DNA of 64,000 nucleotides from Roseburia sp. CAG:10041_57 (lineage in GTDB: Bacteria > Bacillota > Clostridia > Lachnospirales > Lachnospiraceae). Position 1 is the stretch's first letter, and each line of letters opens with the position of its first letter. Where the stretch lies: positions 1-64,000 of the forward strand of contig MNTL01000049.1 of NCBI GenBank assembly GCA_001916965.1, read 5' to 3'. The notes under the pieces are model-generated. The model worked only from the letters and a program-made list of their open reading frames with translations, made no database searches and was not told the DNA's origin. Positions 26,805 to 35,395 of the stretch are shown piece after piece. The translations under genes were made by a program, and so were the position numbers.

Positions 26805-27315
26805 GTTTCACGATGAGAGTGGGCAGTATGAAGTGCATATTATCCCTTTTATTTTCAAGACACTTTTTTGTGTATTCAGTCTGATTATGCTGATTGGTAT
26901 TGCAATCGAACTGCCGTCGTCTATCCGATATGACCTGAAATATTCCGGTAAAGAATATAATCTGACGAATTGTGAACGTGATTACATTAACAGAAGGTAT
27001 GACCAATTATATACCACATTGTACATATACGACCTGTATGATATTGACATCTATGGGAAGTATTGGGAGATTGTAAAAGGCTATCAGGACTACTGCATGT
27101 ATGTCAATTATAAGAATATGCTGGAACAGGGCACAGAGCAGGTGAAGCTGGATGTACCTGAAAATGAGGAAGAGTACAGAGGCGCAGTACAGGTGGAATT
27201 TGACGTTTCCCAAATGTGTGAGAAATACCGCAAGAAAGTATTACAGGATGCAGCAGACTGCCAATATCCAGAGAATGAACGATACTTTGAAGAGATTACA
27301 GCACATATAGATTAG
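26791..27315 (+). CDS. Small membrane protein, unknown function (third of three)
   Basis: A 174-residue protein that starts inside the preceding gene. It lacks the zinc ribbon of its two neighbours. One membrane span at about residues 22-45 (TLFCVFSLIMLIGIAIEL) is followed by a Tyr- and Glu-rich outer domain whose layout (NCERDYINRRYDQLY, then KGYQDYCMYVNYKNMLEQ) resembles those of the two preceding proteins. The three probably form one membrane complex. Function unknown. Confidence 0.7.
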   Translation: MKRIKFHDESGQYEVHIIPFIFKTLFCVFSLIMLIGIAIELPSSIRYDLKYSGKEYNLTNCERDYINRRYDQLYTTLYIYDLYDIDIYGKYWEIVKGYQDYCMYVNYKNMLEQGTEQVKLDVPENEEEYRGAVQVEFDVSQMCEKYRKKVLQDAADCQYPENERYFEEITAHID

Positions 27316-27335
27316 ATAGTTACAATATAAAGCAA

Positions 27336-27389
27336 GTGCCTGCTAATGCATTTGTTAAGTCTGTACAATTCTGTATCTGAATAGTTACA
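27336..27389. repeat. Partial palindromic element joined to CTGAATAGTTACA
   Basis: GTGCCTGC...TACAATTC at 27336-27371 matches the right end of the element at 24451-24485, and the exact 13-mer CTGAATAGTTACA follows at 27377-27389. ATAGTTACA also appears at 27317-27325, so the fragment is flanked by 9-base direct repeats. It occupies the gap before the MATE gene. Confidence 0.55.
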
Positions 27390-27412
27390 TTATATAAAAG
27401 TAGTAGAGGAGA

Positions 27413-28759
27413 ATGGGTGTGAATCAGAAGAAGGAGCGATGGAGCAGCGTATTGTATATGCTGGTCACATTGTCAATTCCTACAATTATAGAAGAGGTGC
27501 TTGCGACACTGATCCAATATGTGGATACAGCTATGGTAGGACAGCTTGGAGAGCAGGCAACAGCATCTGTCAGCGTGAGCACGACAGTTACATGGCTGGT
27601 GAACAGTGTACCCCATGCCATAGGAATCGGTGTATTGGCGCTGATTGCCAAGGCGGTAGGAAGCGGGGATAAGAATCTGGTAAGGAGAATCTCCAGCCAG
27701 GCAGTATGGATGGTCATTGGGTGCAGCATTGTGCTTGGAGGAATCTCCTTGCTGCTAAGCCCGTATATTCCCATCTGGATGGGCGCAGAAGCATCCATTC
27801 AGGGTGCGGCAGGTGAATATTTCTTTATCATCAGCCTGCCTATGCTGTTTCGTGTATCCAGCATTGTGTTTGGTGCAGCCATCCGTGCGACGAAGGACAC
27901 GAAGACTCCCATGCTCATCAGCCTGGGTGCGAATATTATCAATGCAGTGCTGAATTATGCACTGATCTATGGTGTAGATATGGGAGTGAGAGGCGCTGCC
28001 ATTGCATCTGCCATTTCCTATGTATTGTCAGGTATTATGATGTATGTGGCATACCGCAGGAATGAATGGCTGCATTGGGAGCTTGGCGAGATCAGACCTG
28101 ACACAGCGATTCTGGAACAGTGTGGCAGGGTCGCACTTCCGGTACTTGGAACCAGTATTACATCATGCCTTGGTTATACAGTCTTTGCAGGGCTGGTATC
28201 AGGTATGGGAACGACTATATTTGCAGCACATTCCATTGCCGTAACGGCAGAAGAGATATTCTATATTCCGGGTTATGGATTTCGTACCGCAACCTCTACG
28301 CTGGTCGGTAATTCCCTTGGGGAGAGGAACAGGGATAAGTTCAGGAAGGTCAGTATTATCAGTGTCATTGTAACGGTTGCCATGATGTGTGTTAATGGTG
28401 TAGTCCTGTATCTGAGTGCGAAGATGCTTATGAGCTTCTTTACACCAAGCCGGGCAGTCGTTGACCTGGGAGCGGATATGCTCAGACTGGTAGCATTCTC
28501 AGAGCCATTCTTTGGAATCATGATTGTTATGGAGGGTATCTTCTACGGACTAGGTAACACCCGCTATGCATTTATTGTAGAGACCTTCAGTATGTGGGGC
28601 ATCCGCATCCTGCTGACATTTCTGTGTGTGAAGGTATGGGGACTGGATCTGCGGGCGGTATGGTTATGCATGATTGCAGATAATGTCTGCAAGGCGGTGC
28701 TTTTTGCCATACCGGTCATGACCCCAAAAGGCAGAAGTAAGTTATTCCCGCAGTTTTAA
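27413..28759 (+). CDS. MATE family efflux transporter
   Basis: Inner-membrane exporter of 448 residues with about 12 predicted spans arranged as two homologous halves, the MATE fold. Signature parts are PTIIEEVLATLIQYVDTAMVGQLG at the start and the matching second-half segment after about residue 240 (VALPVLGTSITSCLGYTVFAG). MATE proteins expel cationic drugs or metabolites with Na+ or H+. It stands alone between repeats and an MNT-HEPN pair. The ATG at 27413 is close to GAGG; a GTG at 27419 is an alternative start. Confidence 0.92.
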   Translation: MGVNQKKERWSSVLYMLVTLSIPTIIEEVLATLIQYVDTAMVGQLGEQATASVSVSTTVTWLVNSVPHAIGIGVLALIAKAVGSGDKNLVRRISSQAVWMVIGCSIVLGGISLLLSPYIPIWMGAEASIQGAAGEYFFIISLPMLFRVSSIVFGAAIRATKDTKTPMLISLGANIINAVLNYALIYGVDMGVRGAAIASAISYVLSGIMMYVAYRRNEWLHWELGEIRPDTAILEQCGRVALPVLGTSITSCLGYTVFAGLVSGMGTTIFAAHSIAVTAEEIFYIPGYGFRTATSTLVGNSLGERNRDKFRKVSIISVIVTVAMMCVNGVVLYLSAKMLMSFFTPSRAVVDLGADMLRLVAFSEPFFGIMIVMEGIFYGLGNTRYAFIVETFSMWGIRILLTFLCVKVWGLDLRAVWLCMIADNVCKAVLFAIPVMTPKGRSKLFPQF

Positions 28760-28851
28760 AATATTTTGAGAGAACTAAAGAAGTATTGAACAATAGTGTG
28801 GTATACTATATTCAAGTTGGTTATAACTTTAAAATGAATTGGGGTGAGTCA

Positions 28852-29190
28852 ATGAATTATGCAATTGGAGAAATATTAAAGGATTTTACAAAACGAATCG
28901 AAGAATATTTTGGAGAATCACTAATTAAGGTATTGCTTTATGGCTCTTATGCCAGAGGAGATAATAAAGAAAACTCCGATATTGATATTATGATATTGAC
29001 CACTCTTTCAGATAAAGAGATTACGGAAATAGAAAATGATATATATGATATCGCTTATGATTTCCTTATGGATTACGGTGTAGATATTTCTGTAATCATT
29101 AAGAATGAAGATATATTTAAGTATTGGCTGGGAACATTACCCTTTTATAACAATGTTGAAAAAGAAGGAGTAGTTTTAAGTGGAAAATAA
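28852..29190 (+). CDS. mntA: MNT-type nucleotidyltransferase antitoxin
   Basis: A 112-residue minimal nucleotidyltransferase. The core motif GSYARGDNKENSDIDIM gives the GSxxRG loop and the two catalytic Asp residues, and a third Asp follows in YGVDISVI. In MntA-HepT pairs this antitoxin adds AMP to a tyrosine of the HEPN toxin and so silences it. The start at 28852 is preferred (GGGGTGAG upstream); an earlier ATG at 28786 would add 22 unlikely residues. Codon use is more AT-rich than the neighbours. The toxin gene overlaps its end by 11 bases. Confidence 0.85.
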   Translation: MNYAIGEILKDFTKRIEEYFGESLIKVLLYGSYARGDNKENSDIDIMILTTLSDKEITEIENDIYDIAYDFLMDYGVDISVIIKNEDIFKYWLGTLPFYNNVEKEGVVLSGK

Positions 29191-29590
29191 GAAAATTGAA
29201 TTAAGCCAATATAGAATGAATCAGGCAAAAGAAACATTAACTGTTGCCAGAGATTGTGTTGAAGGGAATCATTATAAAGATTCCATAAATCGTTCATATT
29301 ATGCTGCTTTTTATGCAATTAAGGCAGTACTGGCATTAAGCGAGATTGACTTTAAAAGGCATAAAGATGTAATAGCGCATTTTAATAAGAATTATGTTGC
29401 ACAGGGTGAATTTAACCGGGAAATTGGAAAACGTATTGCCAGATTGCAACAAAAACGTGAAAAAAGTGATTATGATGATTTTTATATTGCTTCAAAGGAT
29501 GAAGCCTTTGAACAGATAGAAACAGCAGAAATGATAATAAATGCAGTTGAGGTATATTTAACTTCAAAAAATAAGAGTGATTCAATATAA
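29180..29590 (+). CDS. hepT: HEPN domain protein, probable toxin
   Basis: A 136-residue helical HEPN protein starting with GTG inside the antitoxin gene. It shows the YYAAFYAIKAVL block and a downstream FKRHKDVIAHFNKNYV segment typical of the family. HEPN toxins of this type cleave RNA, often through an Rx4-6H motif; a clean copy of that motif is not obvious here, so the enzymatic state is uncertain. Acidic C-terminus. AT-rich like its partner, consistent with horizontal gain. Confidence 0.8.
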   Translation: MENKKIELSQYRMNQAKETLTVARDCVEGNHYKDSINRSYYAAFYAIKAVLALSEIDFKRHKDVIAHFNKNYVAQGEFNREIGKRIARLQQKREKSDYDDFYIASKDEAFEQIETAEMIINAVEVYLTSKNKSDSI

Positions 29591-29621
29591 AAGACGGATA
29601 CAAATAGGAAAGTCTTATATA

Positions 29622-29676
29622 TTGACATCCTAAAATGGATGTACTATCATCTAAATAGATGTAGGTACATCTATTT
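29622..29676 (+). promoter_or_regulatory. MarR promoter with palindromic operator
   Basis: TTGACA (29622-29627) and TATCAT (29645-29650) are 17 bases apart. Directly after, AAATAGATGTA (29653-29663) and TACATCTATTT (29666-29676) form perfect 11-base arms around GG, covering the start of transcription. This is the expected autoregulatory site of the MarR protein encoded 16 bases later. Confidence 0.8.
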
Positions 29677-29692
29677 CGTGTAGGAGGTTTAT

Positions 29693-30172
29693 ATGAACGA
29701 GACGGGTAGAAAGATTACAAAGATTGCAAGAGAAGTCAATAAGCTCACAGTGCAGACGATGAAGGAAGATGGAATTGGAACAGCGGAGTTTGACTTCATT
29801 CATCTGATTCGGCACAATCCGGGGATTACTCAGGCGGGAGTGCGTGAGCAGTTAAAGATTGATAAGGGAGCAGCAGCAAGGAGAGCCGCCAGTCTGGAGG
29901 CGAAGGGCTATCTGATACGCAAGCCCAATCCTGATGATGGGCGCAGCCAGATGCTGTATGCCACACAGAAAGCAGAGAAGTTGAAGAATTCTAAGGCTTA
30001 CATAGAGGGTGTCTTCTATGAATGGCTTCTGGCAGAGCTGCCAGAGGAGGAGAAAGAGGCATTTTGTAAGACTCTGGATACGTTATATTGGCGTTCCAAG
30101 AGACAGAGCCGGGCAGGATTCCCGGATGTATCGGCATTGATTGATAAGGGAGGCGAAGGACGTGAAGAATAA
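29693..30172 (+). CDS. MarR family repressor
   Basis: A 159-residue winged-helix regulator. The DNA-binding part is ITQAGVREQLKIDKGAAARRAASLEAKGYLIRK, followed by the wing PNPDDGRSQ. It probably binds the palindrome at 29653 and releases it when a drug or stress ligand binds, switching on its own gene and the two exporter genes that follow and overlap. AGGAGG precedes the ATG. Confidence 0.9.
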   Translation: MNETGRKITKIAREVNKLTVQTMKEDGIGTAEFDFIHLIRHNPGITQAGVREQLKIDKGAAARRAASLEAKGYLIRKPNPDDGRSQMLYATQKAEKLKNSKAYIEGVFYEWLLAELPEEEKEAFCKTLDTLYWRSKRQSRAGFPDVSALIDKGGEGREE

Positions 30173-31904
30173 AGCAGCATTCAGGGCTGACCGCATTCTT
30201 TCTTATTTTCAGGAAGAATGGGTTGTGCTTCTGGCAGTAACCATATCAGGGCTGATCTATAACCAGGGACTCCTGGCGGGACCGTGGTTCGAGGGTAAAA
30301 TGACAGGGTATCTGGTAGATATTCTGGGTGGCACCAAGGTCTTCTCGGATATGCTTGTACTGGTCATCTGCTATGTAGCAGCCATTGCAGTCGTACAGGT
30401 ATCTCGTTATGTCAAGAGATTCTACGTCAGACGTTTTGCCAACAATGTGAATCGCAGAATGAAGCGGATTCTGTATGGCTGTCTGATACATAAGAACAGA
30501 ACAGAGCTGGAAGAAGAAGGAACAGGTAATGTACTGACTAAGGCGATTCTGGATGTAGACGACTGCGTGGAAGGGATGCGTAAGTTCACTACGGAGCTTT
30601 TTGATACAGGCGTAGCACTGTCAGCCTATGCAGGTATGCTGTTATGGTATGACTGGAGACTGGCACTTCTGTGCATGCTTTTCCCACCGATTTCGTTTAT
30701 TGTAGCGGAGAAGATGAAAGTCCAGGTACAGAAAGGCGGAGCAGCATACAAAGAGCAGTCAGGAATATTAAGTGCTGCGACATTGGACAGAGCAAGCAAT
30801 GCCATCACTTACAGAGTATTTGGCTGTGAGGAAGAGAGAAGAGATGCCTACGAACAGAATCTGAATGATTATGAGAAGAGTGCTGTCCGTGCTAATATCT
30901 GGAACAGTGTGATGCCTCCCATATACCGTATTATTTCCATGGCAGGAGTATTCTTTATCCTGTATTTTGGCGGCAAGAATGTATTGGGAATCGGATGGAC
31001 GAAGTGGGATGTGGCAGCCTTTGCAACGTTTCTTGCATGTTTTACCAAATTATCAGTGAAATCCTCCAGTGCAGCCAAGCTGTTCAACGCAGTGCATAAG
31101 GCACAGGTATCCTGGAAGAGAATCCGCCCTTTAATGAAGTTGGTAGAAGAAGAGGAACCCTGCAAGGTGCAGCAGGCAGGAGAATTACAGGTGTCACATG
31201 TTGATTTTGCCTACCCGACTGGTGGACGCATTCTGGAAAATGTGTCATTTACGGCGAAGCCCGGACAGATCATAGGAATTACAGGTCCTGTGGCATGTGG
31301 TAAATCTACACTTGGTAAGGTTTTTCTATGCGAATATCCTTATGAGGGCAGCATCCGTTTCAAGAATCAGGAATTAGGCGGGCTGGACGACAGAGAACGT
31401 ATAGGCATCATTGGATATCTGGGGCATGACCCGGAGCTGTTCAATGACAGTATTGAGAATAATATCCTTATGGGAGAGGATGAAGATATTGAGAAACTTT
31501 TGAAAATGGTGTGCTTTGACAAGGAAGTTGCCCAGATGGAAGAGGGTATTCATACCCATGTCGGGAGCGGCGGCGTCAGACTTTCCGGTGGACAGGCGCA
31601 GAGACTGGCACTGGCAAGGACATTGTGTCATAAGAAGCCGGTATTGATTCTGGATGATCCGTTCTCGGCACTGGATAGAAGGACAGAAGAGCAGATATTT
31701 GCGAATTTGAAGAATTTGACAAAAGACAGCATTGTATTACTGATTTCTCACAGATTATATTTATTCCCACAGATAGATCAGGTGCTTTGGATGGAGAATG
31801 GACGTGTAACGGCTGGAACACATGAAGAACTGATGAGTAAGGAGCCAGAATATGCGGCAATTTACCGTGCACAGGAAGGAGGCGAGGCAGATGAGCAGAA
31901 ATAA
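30162..31904 (+). CDS. ABC exporter half, membrane-ATPase fusion (first subunit)
   Basis: A 580-residue type IV ABC exporter half: six spans in about residues 15-310, then the ATPase domain with Walker A GPVACGKST, signature LSGGQ and Walker B VLILDDPFS. The residue after Walker B is Asp instead of the usual catalytic Glu, which marks this as the degenerate half of a heterodimer. GTG at 30162 is chosen because GGGAGG lies seven bases upstream and the gene then overlaps the MarR gene by 11 bases. Partner overlaps downstream by 14 bases. Likely exports drugs or peptides. Confidence 0.9.
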   Translation: MKNKAAFRADRILSYFQEEWVVLLAVTISGLIYNQGLLAGPWFEGKMTGYLVDILGGTKVFSDMLVLVICYVAAIAVVQVSRYVKRFYVRRFANNVNRRMKRILYGCLIHKNRTELEEEGTGNVLTKAILDVDDCVEGMRKFTTELFDTGVALSAYAGMLLWYDWRLALLCMLFPPISFIVAEKMKVQVQKGGAAYKEQSGILSAATLDRASNAITYRVFGCEEERRDAYEQNLNDYEKSAVRANIWNSVMPPIYRIISMAGVFFILYFGGKNVLGIGWTKWDVAAFATFLACFTKLSVKSSSAAKLFNAVHKAQVSWKRIRPLMKLVEEEEPCKVQQAGELQVSHVDFAYPTGGRILENVSFTAKPGQIIGITGPVACGKSTLGKVFLCEYPYEGSIRFKNQELGGLDDRERIGIIGYLGHDPELFNDSIENNILMGEDEDIEKLLKMVCFDKEVAQMEEGIHTHVGSGGVRLSGGQAQRLALARTLCHKKPVLILDDPFSALDRRTEEQIFANLKNLTKDSIVLLISHRLYLFPQIDQVLWMENGRVTAGTHEELMSKEPEYAAIYRAQEGGEADEQK

Positions 31905-33543
31905 AGAAACAGCAGGCAGTATAGTCATGCATACAGTCTGGGAGAAGAAATGGCTTTCTCTTGGAATTCTGGTTGCGGTCTGCACTGCCATTGTAACTGC
32001 ACTTCTGCCACCATTGATTCTGGGAGACGTGGTTGATTCCCTGACACAGGGGCAGCAGGTGAATATAGGAATAATCGTACTGTATTTTGGACTGCTGGTA
32101 CTGACGGGCATTATGGAATCGGCAAGAGAAGGACTTCTGACAGTCTTTGGACAAAAGATCACACATACACTGAGAAGACGTCTGATGGCGAAATTCATAC
32201 GCCTGTCAGCAGATTCGATCAATCATCAGGAGCCTGGCTCACTGGTATCAAGATTCGTAGGGGATGTGGATACGGTGGAGAATCTGTTCACATCAGGTAT
32301 TATCAGTATGTTTGCAGATGCCTGCAAGATCATCAGTATTCTTGCTGTCATATGGTTTCATAATAAGGGACTGGCGCTTGTGCTTATTGTATTGCTGCCT
32401 TTTCTCTTCTGGTTTACGAGACATGTACAGAAGAATATGCTGGCAGCGCAGATTGAGAATAGAAGGGCAGTAAGCCGTGTATCCGGGCATGTACCACAGA
32501 CATTGCACAATATCCGTACCATTCACAGCCTTGGTAAGGAAGCGTATATGGAGAAGCGATATGACCAGTATATCGAAGAGAGCTATCAGGCAATGGAAAA
32601 GACGAACTTCTACGATGCGGTATACTCACCGGTCATTCTGATCCTGAATGCCATCGTAGTAGCTGTAGTCATGCTGTTCTCAGCCTCCGGCAATCAGCAG
32701 GTGCTTGTACTGTTTGGTATGTCAGCGGGAACCGCAGTGGCAGTTATTAACTATATTTCACAGATATTTACACCTATCGAAAGCCTTGGTATGGAGATTC
32801 AGACCATTCAGTCAGCCATTGCAGGTGTCAGCAGAATCAATGAATTTCTGACTCTGCCTGAGGTTAGGAACAATGAATCCCGGTCAGAGGGAACGTACAC
32901 ACAGAATATGCCTTTTGTAGAGTTAAAAGATGTCACATTTGGCTATGACGATCATATGGTGCTGGAACATCTCAATATTCAGGTACAGGAGGGAGAACAG
33001 GTGACACTCTCCGGCAGGACCGGCGCCGGCAAGAGCACGATATTCAAGCTGCTTCTTGGACTGTATGAACCGGTAAAAGGCGAGATTCTGATACAGGGGA
33101 AAAAGACAGCAGATATTTCAGCCAATGAGCGCCGCAGGCTTTTTGGCTATGTAGAGCAGTCATTTCATATGGTTTCTGGAACTGTGAAAGAGCAGATCAC
33201 ACTTTATGATGATGCAATAACCATGGAGCAGGTAATAAAGGCAGCGAAACTGACAGGGTTACATGATACCATTATGAATCTGGAGCATGGCTACGATACG
33301 ATATGTACGCCGGAACTCTTTTCTCAGGGACAATGGCAGCTGTTATCCATTGCCCGTGCGGCAACAGCAGAACCGAAGCTATTACTGCTCGATGAGATCA
33401 CGGCAAATCTGGATGCTGATACGGAGAGGGCAGTCTTGCAGGCTTTGAAGAGAGTCAGCGAGAACAGAACTGTTATCTCTATCTCACACAGAGTCATGGC
33501 AGAGACAGGAAGGATAATAAGACTTGACACAGCCGAATGTTGA
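31891..33543 (+). CDS. ABC exporter half, membrane-ATPase fusion (second subunit)
   Basis: Partner of the preceding exporter half, 550 residues: six spans then an ATPase domain with Walker A GRTGAGKST and Walker B LLLLDEITA, where the catalytic Glu is present. The signature is changed to FSQGQW. Thus one composite ATP site has the Glu and the other does not, the usual pattern in asymmetric exporters. The start at 31891 follows AGGAGGCGAGGC; longer upstream starts are unlikely. Regulated with the MarR gene. Confidence 0.9.
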   Translation: MSRNKETAGSIVMHTVWEKKWLSLGILVAVCTAIVTALLPPLILGDVVDSLTQGQQVNIGIIVLYFGLLVLTGIMESAREGLLTVFGQKITHTLRRRLMAKFIRLSADSINHQEPGSLVSRFVGDVDTVENLFTSGIISMFADACKIISILAVIWFHNKGLALVLIVLLPFLFWFTRHVQKNMLAAQIENRRAVSRVSGHVPQTLHNIRTIHSLGKEAYMEKRYDQYIEESYQAMEKTNFYDAVYSPVILILNAIVVAVVMLFSASGNQQVLVLFGMSAGTAVAVINYISQIFTPIESLGMEIQTIQSAIAGVSRINEFLTLPEVRNNESRSEGTYTQNMPFVELKDVTFGYDDHMVLEHLNIQVQEGEQVTLSGRTGAGKSTIFKLLLGLYEPVKGEILIQGKKTADISANERRRLFGYVEQSFHMVSGTVKEQITLYDDAITMEQVIKAAKLTGLHDTIMNLEHGYDTICTPELFSQGQWQLLSIARAATAEPKLLLLDEITANLDADTERAVLQALKRVSENRTVISISHRVMAETGRIIRLDTAEC

Positions 33544-33927
33544 TGGCAGATCTGATCGACTATGGTGTAACCAATGCAGATCAGTCCTATTCTTTTTCCA
33601 ATATTGACCATTTCAATATATGATACCATGTTATATGGGGATGGCAGCAATCTCTCACAGGGGCAGCAGCAGTTGATCGCAATTGCAAGAGCTGCGATTG
33701 CCAAGCCGCCTGTACTGATTCTGGATGAAGCAACAAGCTCTATTGATACAAGAACAGAGCGGCTCATTGAGAAGGGAATGGATGGAATCATGGAGGGCAG
33801 AACGGTATTTGTCATTGCCCACAGACTCTCTACGGTCAGAAACTCCAATGCAATCATAGTATTGGAAAAGGGTGAGATCATGGAAAGAGGCGACCATGGA
33901 GAACTTCTGGAACAGAAAGGCAGATAG
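33544..33927 (+). pseudogene. ABC transporter ATPase fragment
   Basis: Only the second half of an ATPase domain remains: YGDGSNLSQGQQQLIAIARA (signature), VLILDEATSSID (Walker B with catalytic Glu) and IAHRLSTVRN (switch), ending after HGELLEQKG. There is no membrane domain and no Walker A, and no ribosome site at a sensible start. It is the relic of a further ABC exporter gene, with a MarR tail fused just after it. Confidence 0.8.
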
Positions 33928-34054
33928 GGTGCTGGAGATATTCCAGATGACGGACGAAATTATGAAAGCCGGTATGACCAGTGAAGAACTGGAGACGTTG
34001 GAACACATATTAGATAAAATAGAAGATAATCTGAATCAGGCGATTGAGAAATGA
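33918..34054 (+). pseudogene. MarR regulator tail fragment
   Basis: In the frame after the ATPase relic the sequence reads ADRVLEIFQMTDEIMKAGMT and then SEELETLEHILDKIEDNL, which is the C-terminal dimerisation helix pair of a MarR protein. No DNA-binding part is left. Order (ABC relic then MarR tail, in different frames) suggests deletion between tandem MarR-ABC operons. Confidence 0.6.
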
Positions 34055-34060
34055 GAGAAA

Positions 34061-34092
34061 GGCCCTTTGCCATATGGCAGAGGGCTTTTTTG
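34061..34092 (+). terminator. Rho-independent terminator
   Basis: GCCCTTTGCC and GGCAGAGGGC pair (one G-T pair) around ATAT, followed by six T. It separates the exporter wreckage from the galactan locus. Confidence 0.9.
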
Positions 34093-34129
34093 AACGATAA
34101 GTCCATTTTTTTTTTTACATAAAAATCTA

Positions 34130-34185
34130 TTGACGGATGCCATTTTGCTTGTTATGATAATTTTACAAAGCGCAAACGGTTGCGC
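34130..34185 (+). promoter_or_regulatory. Galactan operon promoter with LacI-type operator
   Basis: TTGACG (34130-34135) and TATGAT (34153-34158) are 17 bases apart. The operator GCGCAAACGGTTGCGC at 34170-34185 covers the expected start site and has the central CG of LacI-family sites. The LacI gene at 38201 in the same locus is the obvious candidate repressor. Confidence 0.8.
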
Positions 34186-34230
34186 ATGAAAATATTTAGA
34201 TATAACCGACAGAAAGGTACAGGTAACAGG

Positions 34231-35343
34231 ATGTTAGAATATATCAAGGGCATGGATGTATCATCAATGGACGAGATTGAGCAGTTAGGTGCAGTCTTTT
34301 ATGATGAAGGCAAGCAGGGAGATTTGCTGGAGATATTGAAGAAATATGGCTCCAATTATATCAGACTCAGGTTGTGGAATGATCCCAGATCAGAGGATGG
34401 TAAGCCTTATGGGGCAGGTAACACTGATTATGAAGTAACACTCCGTATGGCGAAGCGTGTCAAGGCAGCAGGCATGAAATTCCTGCTGGATTTCCATTAC
34501 AGTGACTTCTGGGCAGATCCGGGCAAACAGCGCAAGCCCAAGGCATGGGTCGGCTACAATGCAGAACAGCTGGAACAGGCTGTATATGATTTTACCAAAG
34601 AGAATATGCGCAAATTCATTGCAGAGGGTGTACGTCCTGATATGGTACAGGTTGGTAACGAACTGTCTAATGGTCTTCTCTGGCCGGAAGGACAGGTGCC
34701 TAATTATGATAACATAGCCCGTTTCGTCAGTGCGGGTATCCGTGCAGTGAGAGAGACAAGCCCTGAGACGAAGATCATGATTCACCTGGATAATGGTGGT
34801 AACAATGCCCTTTATCGGGAATGGTTCGATAACTATACGAAGCGAGGGGAAGATTTCGATATCATTGGTTTATCCTACTATCCATTCTGGCATGGGGATC
34901 TGAACGCTCTGAAAAATAACATGAACGATATCGCAGTGCGTTACGGCAAGGATCTTGTGATTGCAGAAGTATCCATGGGTTATACAGTGGAGGATTATGC
35001 AGCTTATGAGAAGCTGGCGCGGGAGGATAGAAAAGGCATGGCGACCAAGCCTGCTTTATGTGAGAAAGTACCTTTCCCTATGACGAAGGAAGGACAGTGC
35101 GAATTCCTAAAGGCTTTTCTGGAGGTATTGGAGCAGGTCCCGGAGAACAGGGGACGTGGTTTCTTCTATTGGGAGCCGGCATGGCTGCCTGTTGCAGGAA
35201 GCGGCTGGGCAACACCGGAGTCACTGGAATATATCAAGGAAGCAGGTCCATGTGGTAATGAATGGGCGAATCAGGCACTCTTTGATTATGAAGGCAATGC
35301 ACTTCCGGCACTGAAGGTCATCAGAGACTATCAGCCGAAGTAA
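34231..35343 (+). CDS. GH53 endo-beta-1,4-galactanase, cytosolic
   Basis: Glycoside hydrolase family 53 enzyme (370 residues), a (beta/alpha)8 barrel that cuts beta-1,4-galactan, the side chain of pectin. The acid/base is E144 in QVGNELSNG and the nucleophile E246 in VIAEVSM; YIRLRLWNDP and DFHYSDFWADPGKQ are family hallmarks. There is no signal peptide or lipobox, so the enzyme is probably cytosolic and trims imported galacto-oligosaccharides. Start at 34231 follows GGTAACAGG; the earlier ATG at 34186 touches the operator. First gene of the galactose pathway cluster. Confidence 0.9.
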   Translation: MLEYIKGMDVSSMDEIEQLGAVFYDEGKQGDLLEILKKYGSNYIRLRLWNDPRSEDGKPYGAGNTDYEVTLRMAKRVKAAGMKFLLDFHYSDFWADPGKQRKPKAWVGYNAEQLEQAVYDFTKENMRKFIAEGVRPDMVQVGNELSNGLLWPEGQVPNYDNIARFVSAGIRAVRETSPETKIMIHLDNGGNNALYREWFDNYTKRGEDFDIIGLSYYPFWHGDLNALKNNMNDIAVRYGKDLVIAEVSMGYTVEDYAAYEKLAREDRKGMATKPALCEKVPFPMTKEGQCEFLKAFLEVLEQVPENRGRGFFYWEPAWLPVAGSGWATPESLEYIKEAGPCGNEWANQALFDYEGNALPALKVIRDYQPK

Positions 35344-35395
35344 GAGATTAATTTTAAACTAACATAAAACTATAAAACAAATTGGAGGAACGAAA

